From: Lachnospiraceae bacterium NC2004
GTDB taxonomy: Bacteria > Bacillota > Clostridia > Lachnospirales > Lachnospiraceae
Reading direction: 5' to 3'
Assembly: GCA_000621905.1 (NCBI GenBank)
Contig: JHXB01000004.1
Span: 2,752-66,751, forward strand
DNA length: 64,000 nt
Below are positions 27,001 to 34,423 of the stretch, piece after piece (position 1 is the first letter of the stretch; the number at the start of each line of letters is the position of its first letter). Under the pieces are notes generated by a model. The model made no database searches. It was not told where the DNA came from and worked only from the letters and a program-made list of their open reading frames with translations. Position numbers and translations under genes: made by a program.

Positions 27001-27655
27001 TAGATTCTGGGAGAATCGTTTTGATGAGGAGCAGCTTAAGATATTCTTGACCTGTTACGAGTATATTTTGCTTGCGATGCTTCATGAGACGTCTGTCAGA
27101 AGGCTTAAGAGACATTTGCCTGAGGAGGTATTCCCTAAGCATTTCATCATTCCTACCAAGCAGTTGAATGAAGAGGCGGGCGTGAGACTTGTCGATGCGA
27201 GAAGGCGCGAGTGCAAGGTGTACGTGCTTGACGAGAGTTACCAGAAGAAGCCTTACGGAGCGTGGGGTAAGCTTTATATCAAGGATATGGTTCCAACCCA
27301 ATATAGCAAGGTGGTTGCGAGTCGTTACAGCGAGGGTGACCTCTATGAGACCGATATAATCGCAAGGATATTGCCTGACGGAACCTTGGATATGCTTGAG
27401 AACAATGGTAGAACCGTAATTACCGATGGCGTTCACGGACTTAGAAAGTTTCCTCTTAAAGATGTTGAAAATGCAATCAACTCGATTGATAATGTCGAAA
27501 ATGCAGACGCATATCTATACTTTGATTCAGAGATCAATGAGATGAGTCTTGCTGTCAATGTAGAGACAGATGGTGTAAATGCAGACGAGATTATAGCCTA
27601 CATGACTGAGAACCATGATCCTAATCTGGTTCCTAAGGTTGTTAATATAAAATAA
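24074..27655 (+). CDS. Adenylation-carrier-condensation synthetase (NRPS-like)
   Basis: A 1193-residue modular enzyme. The adenylation domain (1-500) has FTSGTTGKGKGVMLSHG, GYGMSECSP, MTGDLGYVDD and GRKKNLIILSNGENVAPEG, closer to fatty-acyl-CoA ligases than to amino-acid A domains. A carrier domain follows with GLDSMGSV (phosphopantetheine Ser about 561). A condensation domain (about 610-1010) has the AHIIGDG form of HHxxxDG (His about 738) and HSGRTDSRYAHMVGSLF. The end (about 1060-1193) matches only the C-terminal subdomain of an A domain (YETDIIARILPDGTLD and the segment after it), with no ATP-binding core. No thioesterase, reductase or phosphopantetheinyl transferase is nearby. ATG 24074 follows AGAAGGGG. 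Product unknown; an acylated amino compound is a guess. Probably repressed by the divergent MarR protein. Confidence 0.85.
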   Translation: MITRENTKTLYDLLKNAGTEYASRIFLKYERAEVFYCNTYSELYKDSCSFGAWVSEQGDCPHVALLGECSYRYLTALFGTVSTGGIAVPIDTKAGTSSIIERINKAETDILLYDWDFHDEIDLYKEKCPTVKEFICIQNMQEQSVHNICKNYRNNSFEPKAEEDKCALIIFTSGTTGKGKGVMLSHGNLIDNIFNSTEVEKQDNEVALNVLPIHHVFCLSGDVFLTMRYGSKLCLCPDVSKLFHYITVFKPTVLRAVPMISKTIYNRIVMLHRKNKDATRRQIKDELLGPDFHKIISGGGYLAKELALNLIGLGISIGQGYGMSECSPKIAAPDYERLEKLDSVGRLVEGCEVRFVDGEIQVKSPSVMMGYYNDEELTRETLTEDGWLMTGDLGYVDDEDFLYLTGRKKNLIILSNGENVAPEGIENMFDDEVLIKDIMVYGDGDTIAACVYPNYEYAQAQNITDVEGAVNDIVNIKNVALPTSSQIMKCSVRKHPFKKTSSNKIIREQFFEDLKNEEARKSELTLPVNDMQKELCQLIADITGNDTVGTTEDFYDIGLDSMGSVMLIEELDERFSVNISLSELIENNTVLLLEEFINNKANENEDGIDYNVREEYPLTNIQMYFGYIIKGNTTGNLPFLYKLGDKIDLVRLKEAILRAFDVHPILKANIHFNGQMLMTYRDDSKVIPIPIEKMSEADWEEKKKTLVTPFRYTEDDDLVHVFLSETESGKYFFIDVAHIIGDGISIGILLKDINKAYCNEEVEPEKFTFFDFALLDNTRRTNGVRESDIKRTGELMKGALLNRSILNKRLAPDTFEKKYGVITSRFERLTRKEILYYCKQNGVSENVMFLTAFNYLIYLFSDQDDVFANSIHSGRTDSRYAHMVGSLFITYFCRFTRKPHETVIDLLKKTGAQIMKTMKNSVSNARQGEMFFQYQGDILGLKEIGDAKATRYHLQLDSLPFHMQVFNDDKGYYQELRFWENRFDEEQLKIFLTCYEYILLAMLHETSVRRLKRHLPEEVFPKHFIIPTKQLNEEAGVRLVDARRRECKVYVLDESYQKKPYGAWGKLYIKDMVPTQYSKVVASRYSEGDLYETDIIARILPDGTLDMLENNGRTVITDGVHGLRKFPLKDVENAINSIDNVENADAYLYFDSEINEMSLAVNVETDGVNADEIIAYMTENHDPNLVPKVVNIK

Positions 27656-27673
27656 ACCAAATCAGCTAAGTGA

Positions 27674-27731
27674 TCAACGGGGACAGGTCCCACTGGTAAA
27701 TTAGGTTTTAATTTACCAGTGGGGTCTGTTT
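27674..27731. repeat. REP-like palindrome copy 5 (right arm truncated)
   Basis: CAACGGGGACAGGTCCCACT, GGTAAATTAG and the matching right arm to GGGGTCTGTT, where the expected CCCCGTTG is replaced by TATTTTTATT. It now resembles a hairpin with a T-rich tail and probably terminates the synthetase transcript. Confidence 0.8.
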
Positions 27732-27738
27732 ATTTTTA

Positions 27739-27767
27739 TTGACAATCGTGCGAGGGTATGATATAAC
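27739..27767 (+). promoter_or_regulatory. Sigma-A promoter of the feo operon
   Basis: TTGACA (-35, perfect) and TATAAC (-10) are separated by 17 bases. ACTAAC occurs at 27766 and again at 27786, a direct repeat exactly 20 bp apart across the expected transcription start, a candidate site for a metal-responsive repressor. No Fur-like 19 bp palindrome is obvious. Confidence 0.7.
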
Positions 27768-27823
27768 TAACTTGCGTTAAATGTTACTAACATAATCATT
27801 TTCATATATAAAGAGGTGTTTTT

Positions 27824-27970
27824 ATGGATTATTTGGCACCTATACTCGCTGTCGGTATTATTGCAATTATCATAGTTATGAATGTAAGAAACATTAAGAA
27901 AGGCAAGTGTAATTGCGGTTGTTCAGACGGCAAAGGTAAAAAAGACAAGAACAAGGATAAGCAACTATAA
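27824..27970 (+). CDS. FeoB-associated Cys-rich membrane protein
   Basis: 48 residues: an N-terminal membrane helix (about 5-20, LAPILAVGIIAIIIVMNV), then NIKKGKCNCGCSDGKGKK and a Lys-rich tail. The single helix followed by R-N/C-x-C-x-C and a basic tail matches the FeoB-associated Cys-rich protein family, thought to assist iron(II) uptake. AGAGGTG precedes ATG 27824. It is the first gene of the feo operon here, 23 bases before feoA. Confidence 0.85.
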   Translation: MDYLAPILAVGIIAIIIVMNVRNIKKGKCNCGCSDGKGKKDKNKDKQL

Positions 27971-27993
27971 TACTATATTAAAAGGAGACTGTG

Positions 27994-28224
27994 ATGAGTA
28001 CTTTATTTGATATGCCGAGCGGTTCTAAGGGTGTTGTGGCAGGTATCGAGGGGGATGTAAGATTTACCGGAAGGATTACTTCTATTGGGATTACTCCGGG
28101 ATGCAAGGTTACGGTTATTAAAAATGAAAAGAGCCTTCCTATTTTGGTATATTCAAGAGATACCATGATTGCTCTTAATCGCAATGAATGCAAAAACATT
28201 CAGGTGGAAGGAGTAGTCGCATAA
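27994..28224 (+). CDS. feoA: FeoA iron transport accessory protein
   Basis: 76 residues with the SH3-like FeoA fold: GVVAGIEGDVRFTGRITSIG, TPGCKVTVIKNEKS, LPILVYSRDTMIALNRNEC and a terminal V-E-G. It is a cytosolic partner of FeoB. ATG 27994 is 6 bases after AAAGGAG; a GTG sits just before. Its TAA overlaps the feoB ATG by one base (TAATG), so translation is coupled. Confidence 0.93.
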   Translation: MSTLFDMPSGSKGVVAGIEGDVRFTGRITSIGITPGCKVTVIKNEKSLPILVYSRDTMIALNRNECKNIQVEGVVA

Positions 28225-30236
28225 TGAGTAAGGTTATAGCTTTATTGGGACAGCCAAATGCAGGTAAATCAACTCTTTTCAACACACTTACCGGTATGCA
28301 TCAGCATGTTGGTAACTGGCCGGGTAAGACGGTTGAACAGAAGGAAGGAACATTTACACATGATGGTGAGGAGTACGTTGTTGCTGACCTTCCGGGAACA
28401 TACAGCTTATCAGCTAACTCCGATGAGGAGATTATCACAAGAGACTATATCGCTTCAGGTAAGGCTGATGTGGTCTGCATTATAGCGGACAGCTCACAGC
28501 TTAACAGAAGCTTATATATGCTGGCAGATTACGCGGGAATCAACGTTCCTTGCTTTTTGCTTCTCAATATGAATGATGTTGCCAAACTTCAGGGTAAAGA
28601 GGCGGATGCCAAGGATTTATCTGCTAAGTTAGGCATTCCTGTCATTCCATTTTCAGCACCTGACAAGAAGAAATATGATTCATTTTATAAGGTACTTGAT
28701 AAGGCTCTTAATGAGAAGACTCTTCTTAATTATTCTAATCTTCTTAGCAAATACGAGGAGATTGAAGGCTTTAATGAGATAAAAGAGCTTATTCCGGATC
28801 ACGTTATAAGTGGCTACTCTAAAGAGTGGCTTACGACTAAAGCTATCGAAGGTGATGAGCCTGTTATAGAGAGGATAGAAGAAGGGTTAAGTGACGCTGA
28901 CAAGGCAACATTTGCCAATTTGGTAGCAGGTATAGATAAAGGCGTGCTTAAGATGGGCGAGAGAAAGTTCGCCTGGATAGACGAGCTTCTTGGTGCAAAT
29001 GATAGCGATGCGGAGGCTGATGTATCTTTAGGTAAGTTCGACAGGATAATAACCCACAGAATCTGGGGCAAGCCTGTCGTGGTATTAATCATTTTACTTG
29101 GTTTGATTGGTTCATTTATTCCTGCGCTTCCTATTATGGGACTCGGAAGTCTGATAGGAAAGATTCCTGAGCCACTTTCAGAGGCAGCGATAAATGCAGG
29201 ATGTCCGGAGATAGTTGCTACGATTCTTTGTGGCGTTGTAATTCAGTGTTTTTCATTTGTTGTGCAAATGTTGGGGTTCGTGTTCGGAGTTACTTTGGTA
29301 TTCGGATTTCTAGAGGAAGTCGGAATCATGGCGAGAATCTCTTATGTATTTGATAATTCAATGGCTAAATTAGGACTTCAGGGTAAGTCCGTTATGCCAT
29401 TCTTGGTTAGCTTTGGATGTACCATGGGTGGCGCTGCCGGAACGAGAGTAATTGATAACTGGGGGCAGAAAGTTTTGACTATTGCGCTCAGTTGGGCTGT
29501 TCCTTGCGGTGCGACCTGGGCGGTTGTTCCAATGCTTTCGACTGTATTTTTCGGAGCGTGGGTGCCTGTTATTATAGCAGCGATATTGCTTGTTATGGTT
29601 CTTCATATGTGGATTACCGCCAAGGTATTTGGAAGAGCGTTAGTTAAACAAGAGGACCGTTACGGGATGATTATGGAGCTTCCACCGTATCACAGACCAA
29701 GGTGGAGCGTGCTTTTAAGATATGTTCTTGGAAGAACCAAGGATACGTTCTTTAGAGCTTTTAAGGTGGTTTTACTTGTAGCTTTGGTATTCTGGCTACT
29801 CTCTTATTCAAGTTCAGGCGATATTACTCATACTGTTCTTTATAAGGTAGGACATTTTGTTGAGCCTGTCACTAAACATATCGGTATGGGATGGGAGACA
29901 TTTATGGCGTTTATCGCGTCTTCACTCGGTAAAGAGGGAACTCTCGGTGTGTTAAGTACGGTATTCTCAGGACAGGGTGATATTTCATTTGGAACGGTTA
30001 TGGCAGGTACTGCGGTAAGCAATCTCAATGAGCTTCTGGTTGCCAATGTACCTAAGCCGGAGGCGCTTGCTCTTGTGTTTGCGATTACGTTTAACATGCC
30101 TTGTATAGTGGCTCTTGCTGCTACATATCAGGAGACTCACTCAGCTAAGTGGACTGCGATAATTGCTACTTACTATACGGCTGTAGCTCTTATTATAGCA
30201 GGAATTGCTTATCATATCGGAATGTTGATCTGGTGA
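28224..30236 (+). CDS. feoB: FeoB ferrous iron transporter
   Basis: 670 residues. The N-terminal G domain has GQPNAGKST (G1), DLPGTYS (G3) and NMND (G4), followed by a GDI-like helical region and a membrane domain with the two Gate motifs (about 300-440 with PFLVSFGCTMGG, and VLSTVFSG...GTAVSNLNE near 575-610). The protein imports Fe(II) with nucleotide-driven gating. ATG 28224 overlaps the feoA stop and follows GGAAGGAG. It is somewhat shorter than the E. coli protein, as in many clostridia. Confidence 0.95.
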   Translation: MSKVIALLGQPNAGKSTLFNTLTGMHQHVGNWPGKTVEQKEGTFTHDGEEYVVADLPGTYSLSANSDEEIITRDYIASGKADVVCIIADSSQLNRSLYMLADYAGINVPCFLLLNMNDVAKLQGKEADAKDLSAKLGIPVIPFSAPDKKKYDSFYKVLDKALNEKTLLNYSNLLSKYEEIEGFNEIKELIPDHVISGYSKEWLTTKAIEGDEPVIERIEEGLSDADKATFANLVAGIDKGVLKMGERKFAWIDELLGANDSDAEADVSLGKFDRIITHRIWGKPVVVLIILLGLIGSFIPALPIMGLGSLIGKIPEPLSEAAINAGCPEIVATILCGVVIQCFSFVVQMLGFVFGVTLVFGFLEEVGIMARISYVFDNSMAKLGLQGKSVMPFLVSFGCTMGGAAGTRVIDNWGQKVLTIALSWAVPCGATWAVVPMLSTVFFGAWVPVIIAAILLVMVLHMWITAKVFGRALVKQEDRYGMIMELPPYHRPRWSVLLRYVLGRTKDTFFRAFKVVLLVALVFWLLSYSSSGDITHTVLYKVGHFVEPVTKHIGMGWETFMAFIASSLGKEGTLGVLSTVFSGQGDISFGTVMAGTAVSNLNELLVANVPKPEALALVFAITFNMPCIVALAATYQETHSAKWTAIIATYYTAVALIIAGIAYHIGMLIW

Positions 30237-30240
30237 TAAT

Positions 30241-30513
30241 ATGGAAGAATTGCTTTTGTTGCTAAAGGACGGCAAGTCGCGGTCTTTAAGTATGTTGGCT
30301 ATGGAGCTTAACAAGAGTGTTGATGAGGTTAAGCGAGATATTGAGTTTTTGGAGCAAATGCATATGATAAAGCGTGTCGGTGCTTCGTCTGCAAATGAAG
30401 CATGTGCGGGCTGTAACGGATGCGGCTCTGACAACGCTAAGTGCGCAGGATGCATGCCAAACGGTGGCTTTCAAAATATGGGTGTTATGTGGGAAGTCAT
30501 AAGCGCTAAGTGA
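30241..30513 (+). CDS. FeoC-like Cys-rich winged-helix protein
   Basis: 90 residues. The first 55 fit a small winged helix (LLLLLKDGKSRSLSMLAMEL then DEVKRDIEFLEQMHMIKRV), and the rest has five Cys in CAGCNGCGSDNAKCAGC, a likely iron-sulfur or iron sensing loop. This is the FeoC/'FeoC-like transcriptional regulator' pattern. It begins 5 bases after feoB with a poor ribosome site, consistent with coupling. A REP-like palindrome follows the stop codon. Confidence 0.85.
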   Translation: MEELLLLLKDGKSRSLSMLAMELNKSVDEVKRDIEFLEQMHMIKRVGASSANEACAGCNGCGSDNAKCAGCMPNGGFQNMGVMWEVISAK

Positions 30514-30514
30514 T

Positions 30515-30577
30515 CAATAGGGACAGGCCCAACTGGTAAATTAGGAACTAATTTACCAGTTGGGCCTGTCCCCGTTG
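30515..30577. repeat. REP-like palindrome copy 6 (long form, between convergent genes)
   Basis: CAATAGGGACAGGCCCAACT, GGTAAATTAG, a GAA centre and the matching arms to CCTGTCCCCGTTG. Almost the entire gap between feoC and the convergent anti-sigma gene is this element, and it could terminate both. Confidence 0.88.
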
Positions 30578-30583
30578 TTTTAC

Positions 30584-31477
30584 TTAAAATTCCATTTGCT
30601 CATCCGGTTTAATGTCAGGTTTCTTATCCGGCTTCTTGCTTGGTTTATCCTTGGCCCTATTGTCTTTATCATCATTGTTACTTTTGCTATCTTTGTCGTC
30701 ATTCTTAGGAGCCGGGCGCCTAACCTCGTTAATCTCCTTGACGGATTTCTTCATCCACTCATCTTCGTTAAACTCCTTAGGCTTCTTCTTAGCCCCAGCC
30801 TCCCTTACAATCATAAGTTTAGCAGGAGAGACCTTCTTCTTTTTAGCCTCTTTAGCAACATCCGAAGGCACATCCACACATTCAAGCGCAACGCTGACAT
30901 CACCGACTTTAGCCTTTTTATTCCAGTCATCTACAGCACCGGATATCCTGTGTTTAGGACCCGCCGGCTTCTTGAAATGAGTACTAACGCTTGTCACTAC
31001 ATCGGTATCTTCGCCATCAATATAAGAGCCTTCTTTCAACTCATCAAGCGCAATCTCAAATGCATCATCAAGCTTTCTACCCTTCGCTTTACTCCTAATA
31101 TTTGACGCAATACTCGCACCATCATCATTGTATGCGTCAACTGAAATAACCTTGTCATAGATGTTAAGCGACATAGAGATGGACGGATTAATATCCATGG
31201 TAACAACCGTACAAGGCACAGCGTAAGAAGTCACACCAAAGGCGGTAGCAACAACCGCAAAAGTTGCAGCCACAGTGGCAATTCGCCTAACAGTGCTTTT
31301 CTTCTTTCTACCCTTATAGGAATTAAAATTCACCACGTCTGCTTTGGCAAATGAAGACTCATCCACATCTATCCGCTGCCCGATTGAATACCCCAAGTCC
31401 TTAACGCACTCGAAAGTACCCTCATTCGTAAGTATAGCAGCCTTGCCATCTTTTATCTCCATAACAACAGCATTCAT
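30584..31477 (-). CDS. RsgI-like anti-sigma factor
   Basis: 297 residues. A cytoplasmic N-terminal domain (1-60: NAVVMEIKDGKAAILTNEG ... GQRIDV) resembles the RsgI anti-sigma domain. One TM (about 68-88) follows, then an extracytoplasmic RsgI middle domain starting VTMDINPSISMSLNIYDKVI and a charged, low-complexity tail rich in Lys and Asp. There is no carbohydrate-binding module at the end, unlike cellulosome-type RsgI. Its ribosome site GGGAGGTG lies over the stop codon of the sigma gene, so the pair is coupled. It should hold the sigma factor at 31484 until an outside signal. Confidence 0.85.
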   Translation of the reverse strand: MNAVVMEIKDGKAAILTNEGTFECVKDLGYSIGQRIDVDESSFAKADVVNFNSYKGRKKKSTVRRIATVAATFAVVATAFGVTSYAVPCTVVTMDINPSISMSLNIYDKVISVDAYNDDGASIASNIRSKAKGRKLDDAFEIALDELKEGSYIDGEDTDVVTSVSTHFKKPAGPKHRISGAVDDWNKKAKVGDVSVALECVDVPSDVAKEAKKKKVSPAKLMIVREAGAKKKPKEFNEDEWMKKSVKEINEVRRPAPKNDDKDSKSNNDDKDNRAKDKPSKKPDKKPDIKPDEQMEF

Positions 31478-31483
31478 CTCATG

Positions 31484-32218
31484 TCACCTCCCATCCGCAT
31501 CAATACTTTTTATAGCCATCTTGGCATCATGTAAATACTCAGATAATTCAGGATAATCACCGTCTAAAATCAAAGTAGAAACTATCAGGTATTTTCTATA
31601 CCTGTCAGTCAGCTTTTTTGAGAACTTCAACCTCTTTGAAAGCTCTTTTACAGGTATTGATTTGTTACTCTTAATACTTTCCGTCAGAGGCGGAGGAGTA
31701 AATATAGCCTTTAGGATACTTACACAAGTATCCTTGGTCTTTCCCGCTTTAGGCGAATTGCCCGCAAGATCAAAAAATGAGATATTATAGTCAGAAAGCT
31801 CCTCTGTTAAAGCTTCTATCTCGTCTCGTACAGGATCATAATCAGTCACCATGGTCTTAGAAGCTATCTCCCTTCTAAGGCCTGAATCATTAGCCTCTTC
31901 ATCTAAAACACCGGAAAATGCATCCCCGTCGACTAATACCTCACTGCCTTTAACCTTCCTGTAATGATCCGTCAGTCGGCTCTTGATAACAATGGCTGCA
32001 TAGCTCCAAAACTCCCCTTTGTCAGGGTTGTAGGTATCTATAGCATAAGACATTGCATTAAGTCCGACAGACCACTCATCATCACTCATACTAAGCGATT
32101 TGCCGCATATCTTGGCAGTCAGCTTTAAAATATGTTGTTCTTCTTTCATCAGGAAATCATTCTTAACATCCTTATCATTTGCAGCGTTAAGAATGATTTC
32201 AAGCTCCTTATTGTCCAT
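31484..32218 (-). CDS. SigI-like RNA polymerase sigma factor
   Basis: 244 residues. Residues 30-90 (EWSVGLNAMSYAIDTYNPDKG and FWSYAAIVIKSRLTDHYRK) match the region 2 pattern of sigma-70/SigI factors. The C-terminal part (about 185-240, VKELSKRLKFSKKLTDRYRKYLI) is a SigI-like helix-turn-helix. ATG 32218 has GGAG 8 bases upstream. With the RsgI-like partner it forms a membrane-signalled regulatory pair; in B. subtilis the relatives respond to heat and in C. thermocellum to polysaccharide. Target promoters were not identified. Confidence 0.85.
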   Translation of the reverse strand: MDNKELEIILNAANDKDVKNDFLMKEEQHILKLTAKICGKSLSMSDDEWSVGLNAMSYAIDTYNPDKGEFWSYAAIVIKSRLTDHYRKVKGSEVLVDGDAFSGVLDEEANDSGLRREIASKTMVTDYDPVRDEIEALTEELSDYNISFFDLAGNSPKAGKTKDTCVSILKAIFTPPPLTESIKSNKSIPVKELSKRLKFSKKLTDRYRKYLIVSTLILDGDYPELSEYLHDAKMAIKSIDADGR

Positions 32219-32269
32219 ATACGCTCCGTTCACATATCCATAAACAGGGCGTTATTAATGAACATAAGA

Positions 32270-32881
32270 TCACTTAAAGGACTTAAATATCTTGCTAAAC
32301 AGACTCTTAAAGAACTCTATTACAGAATTATTGCCCTTCTTGCCCTGATTGGTATTCTTTTTGGCATTTGCCGATGTGATAGGTTTAGCATCCTTAGACA
32401 CTATATTTTTGTCCGGTTTCTTGGCATCTTTAGAGGCCACCTGCTTCCCAGCATCCTTTGAAACAACCTGTTTCTTAGCATCTTTTGAAGCGGTTGCCTT
32501 CTTCTTAGCGTCCTTAGAAACTACATCTTTGGTAGCATCCATAGAGGCCACATTTTTAGTAGCCTTCTTAGCATTATCCTTAGAAGCATGTTTCTTAGCA
32601 TCCTTAGAAGCTACATTCTTGGCTTTGTCGAATGCAGGCTTCTTGGTTTTGTCAAATGCAGGCTTCTTGGCTTTCTTAGCATCAGAAGACACATTATCCG
32701 GCTTAGAATGCTTCCTGTCCTTAGCGCCTTCAGGTCTCTTAGACGGCTTAGCATCAGCGCTAACCGTTGCCTTATCGGCAGTTTTGCCATTTGTCTTGGC
32801 ACCTACAGGAACTACATTGGTCAGCACAACCGCACTGCATAATAATGCAATTCCTACCTTCTTGATAAACGTTTTTTTCAT
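32270..32881 (-). CDS. Secreted Lys-rich repeat protein with amphipathic cationic C-terminus
   Basis: 203 residues, not recognised as any family. A clear signal peptide (1-28, ending VVPVGA) is followed by about 140 residues of low-complexity, very basic sequence built from imperfect units related to VASKDAKK (roughly eight to ten copies, 8-11 residues each). The last 19 residues (NSVIEFFKSLFSKIFKSFK) change character: hydrophobic residues alternate with Lys every 3-4 positions, a textbook cationic amphipathic helix. AGGAGG precedes the start. It lies 52 bases upstream of the sigma gene on the same strand and may share its transcript. It could be a membrane-active peptide precursor, a wall or polyanion binding protein, or a nutrient reserve; none is proven. 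Confidence 0.85.
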   Translation of the reverse strand: MKKTFIKKVGIALLCSAVVLTNVVPVGAKTNGKTADKATVSADAKPSKRPEGAKDRKHSKPDNVSSDAKKAKKPAFDKTKKPAFDKAKNVASKDAKKHASKDNAKKATKNVASMDATKDVVSKDAKKKATASKDAKKQVVSKDAGKQVASKDAKKPDKNIVSKDAKPITSANAKKNTNQGKKGNNSVIEFFKSLFSKIFKSFK

Positions 32882-32986
32882 GTCTTTGTCCTCCTAACAT
32901 AAAATGAATTATAAGAAGTATTCTCTTATACTCATAAATACGATGGAGGGCATCTAAAAAATGGGGTCAAATAAAAATTCGACACC

Positions 32987-34411
32987 TTAACATTCTACAA
33001 ACAAATCCTCGCCAACAACCTCAGATTGAATATTGCCTGAATAACTATTCTTCATTAGTCCATAAGGAGTAACCATAGTGATATGAACAGCTGATTTCGT
33101 CTTAGTGCTAAGTCTAAAATCCTCCCTTTTTCTGGCCAAATCTGCATTTGTAGATTTATCTATAGCATACTCTGCAGAAGAAAATTTCATTTCTAATATG
33201 TTGATAACATTATCATTTCTGACTATAAGCAAGTCGATCTGAGAACCCGCTATTCCTCGATTAGGATCAGCCTTACAATTCCATGTTGCTACATCACACA
33301 AAACACCCGATATGCCTAACGCCCTCTTTATCTGCTCTACATGCCATAAACATACTCTTTCAAAAGCTAATCCATTCCATGCATTAATCTTAGACGTATT
33401 CAGTTGATTAGTCCAGAAATGAACATCCGAAGGTTTATTCTTTAAAAAATGATAATAGAACAACACAAAAGGATCAATTATCTGATATACCATATCCTTT
33501 TTTTTGTTTTGAAAAGGAATGTACCCTCTTATAAATCCTGAATTTTCAAGATCAAGCAACTTCTTTGAAAAAGCACCCGAGCCCGTCAAACCAGTAGATT
33601 CTATAATTTCATTTCTGGTAAGACCTACCTTCTTCTTGGACAACGCTTTTATTATACTCATATAATCATCAGGCTGTTTAAATAACGAAGAAAACAGATG
33701 CTCAAACTCTCCGTCCAACAAAGCTTTTTTTGAAAAAAACATCTTATCAACATTCTGTGATAATGATAATCCTTTTTCCAAGAATCCCCAGTAATAAGGA
33801 ATACCGCCCAATATCATATATGCCTCTATTATCTGGTTCATTGACATTTCAAGACCGTTAATCTCAGAATACTCCTTACATTCACTAAGATTTAATGGGT
33901 CCAATTGTAACTTCGTTGTAAGTCTGTTATACAACCCCCCTTTGTTATGTATCACTTTATTAATCATCCAGGATGTAACAGAGCTGCATACTATCAGCAT
34001 AACATCTTTCCTACCTGATGCCCATCCGTTCCAGAAATTCTCTAAGGCCATTATAAGATCTGATTTAGGTGTGTCCATCCAAGATAGCTCGTCAATAAAT
34101 ATTGTCTTCTTTTTATCCTTGCTCTGTCTGATTACATCTTTTAACAATTCAAATGCTTCAAACCAATTCTTAGGAATCTCAAAATCCAACAAACCCGCAT
34201 CCTTAATTGACGCAGAAAAAGCAAGCAATTCCTCTTGCCTGTTTCCGTTAAAAACACCTGCATGTTGAAATGTAAACGAATAGTCAAAGACTTCTCTAAT
34301 CAAGTAGGTTTTGCCTATTCTTCTTCGGCCATATACAGCAACAAATGATGATTCTTCTCTATTAAATGCTTTCTTTAATTCAGTTATCTCATGTTTTCTT
34401 CCGATTAACAT
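32987..34411 (-). CDS. DUF234-type AAA ATPase with nuclease-like C-terminus
   Basis: 474 residues. Walker A GRRRIGKT at 28-35, Walker B TIFIDELSWMD near 105-115, a STAND-like ATPase core, a winged-helix region near 270-330, and the C-terminal DUF234 domain (about 360-474), where SQIDLLIVR ... NILEMKFSS reads as the D...ExK of a PD-(D/E)XK nuclease fold. Such proteins are multicopy in gut bacteria and archaea with unknown function. The ATG at 34411 is chosen for GGAGGGTG upstream; a longer frame lacks a site. A perfect 15 bp palindromic repeat lies just upstream. Confidence 0.85.
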   Translation of the reverse strand: MLIGRKHEITELKKAFNREESSFVAVYGRRRIGKTYLIREVFDYSFTFQHAGVFNGNRQEELLAFSASIKDAGLLDFEIPKNWFEAFELLKDVIRQSKDKKKTIFIDELSWMDTPKSDLIMALENFWNGWASGRKDVMLIVCSSVTSWMINKVIHNKGGLYNRLTTKLQLDPLNLSECKEYSEINGLEMSMNQIIEAYMILGGIPYYWGFLEKGLSLSQNVDKMFFSKKALLDGEFEHLFSSLFKQPDDYMSIIKALSKKKVGLTRNEIIESTGLTGSGAFSKKLLDLENSGFIRGYIPFQNKKKDMVYQIIDPFVLFYYHFLKNKPSDVHFWTNQLNTSKINAWNGLAFERVCLWHVEQIKRALGISGVLCDVATWNCKADPNRGIAGSQIDLLIVRNDNVINILEMKFSSAEYAIDKSTNADLARKREDFRLSTKTKSAVHITMVTPYGLMKNSYSGNIQSEVVGEDLFVEC

Positions 34412-34423
34412 AGCACCCTCCAG

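Noticed and set aside
26888-27436. Minus-strand frame of 182 codons inside the synthetase gene
   Set aside because: No ribosome site and no recognisable motif; the plus frame carries continuous domain homology.
27739-27800. Fur box in front of the feo operon
   Set aside because: No GATAATGATWATCATTATC-like palindrome could be found; only ACTAAC repeats.
30560-31105. Plus-strand open frames opposite the anti-sigma gene
   Set aside because: They are shadows of a Lys/Asp-rich tail; the coding strand is fixed by the coupled sigma/anti-sigma start.
32349-32897. Plus-strand open frame of 182 codons opposite the Lys-rich protein
   Set aside because: Antisense of the SKDAKK repeats gives Leu/Phe/Ser-rich sequence. 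There is no start site, and the minus-strand frame has a signal peptide and AGGAGG.
32955-32990. ATGGGGTCAAAT...TTCGACACC as another REP-like half element
   Set aside because: Only one half is present and no matching arm follows; too short to call.
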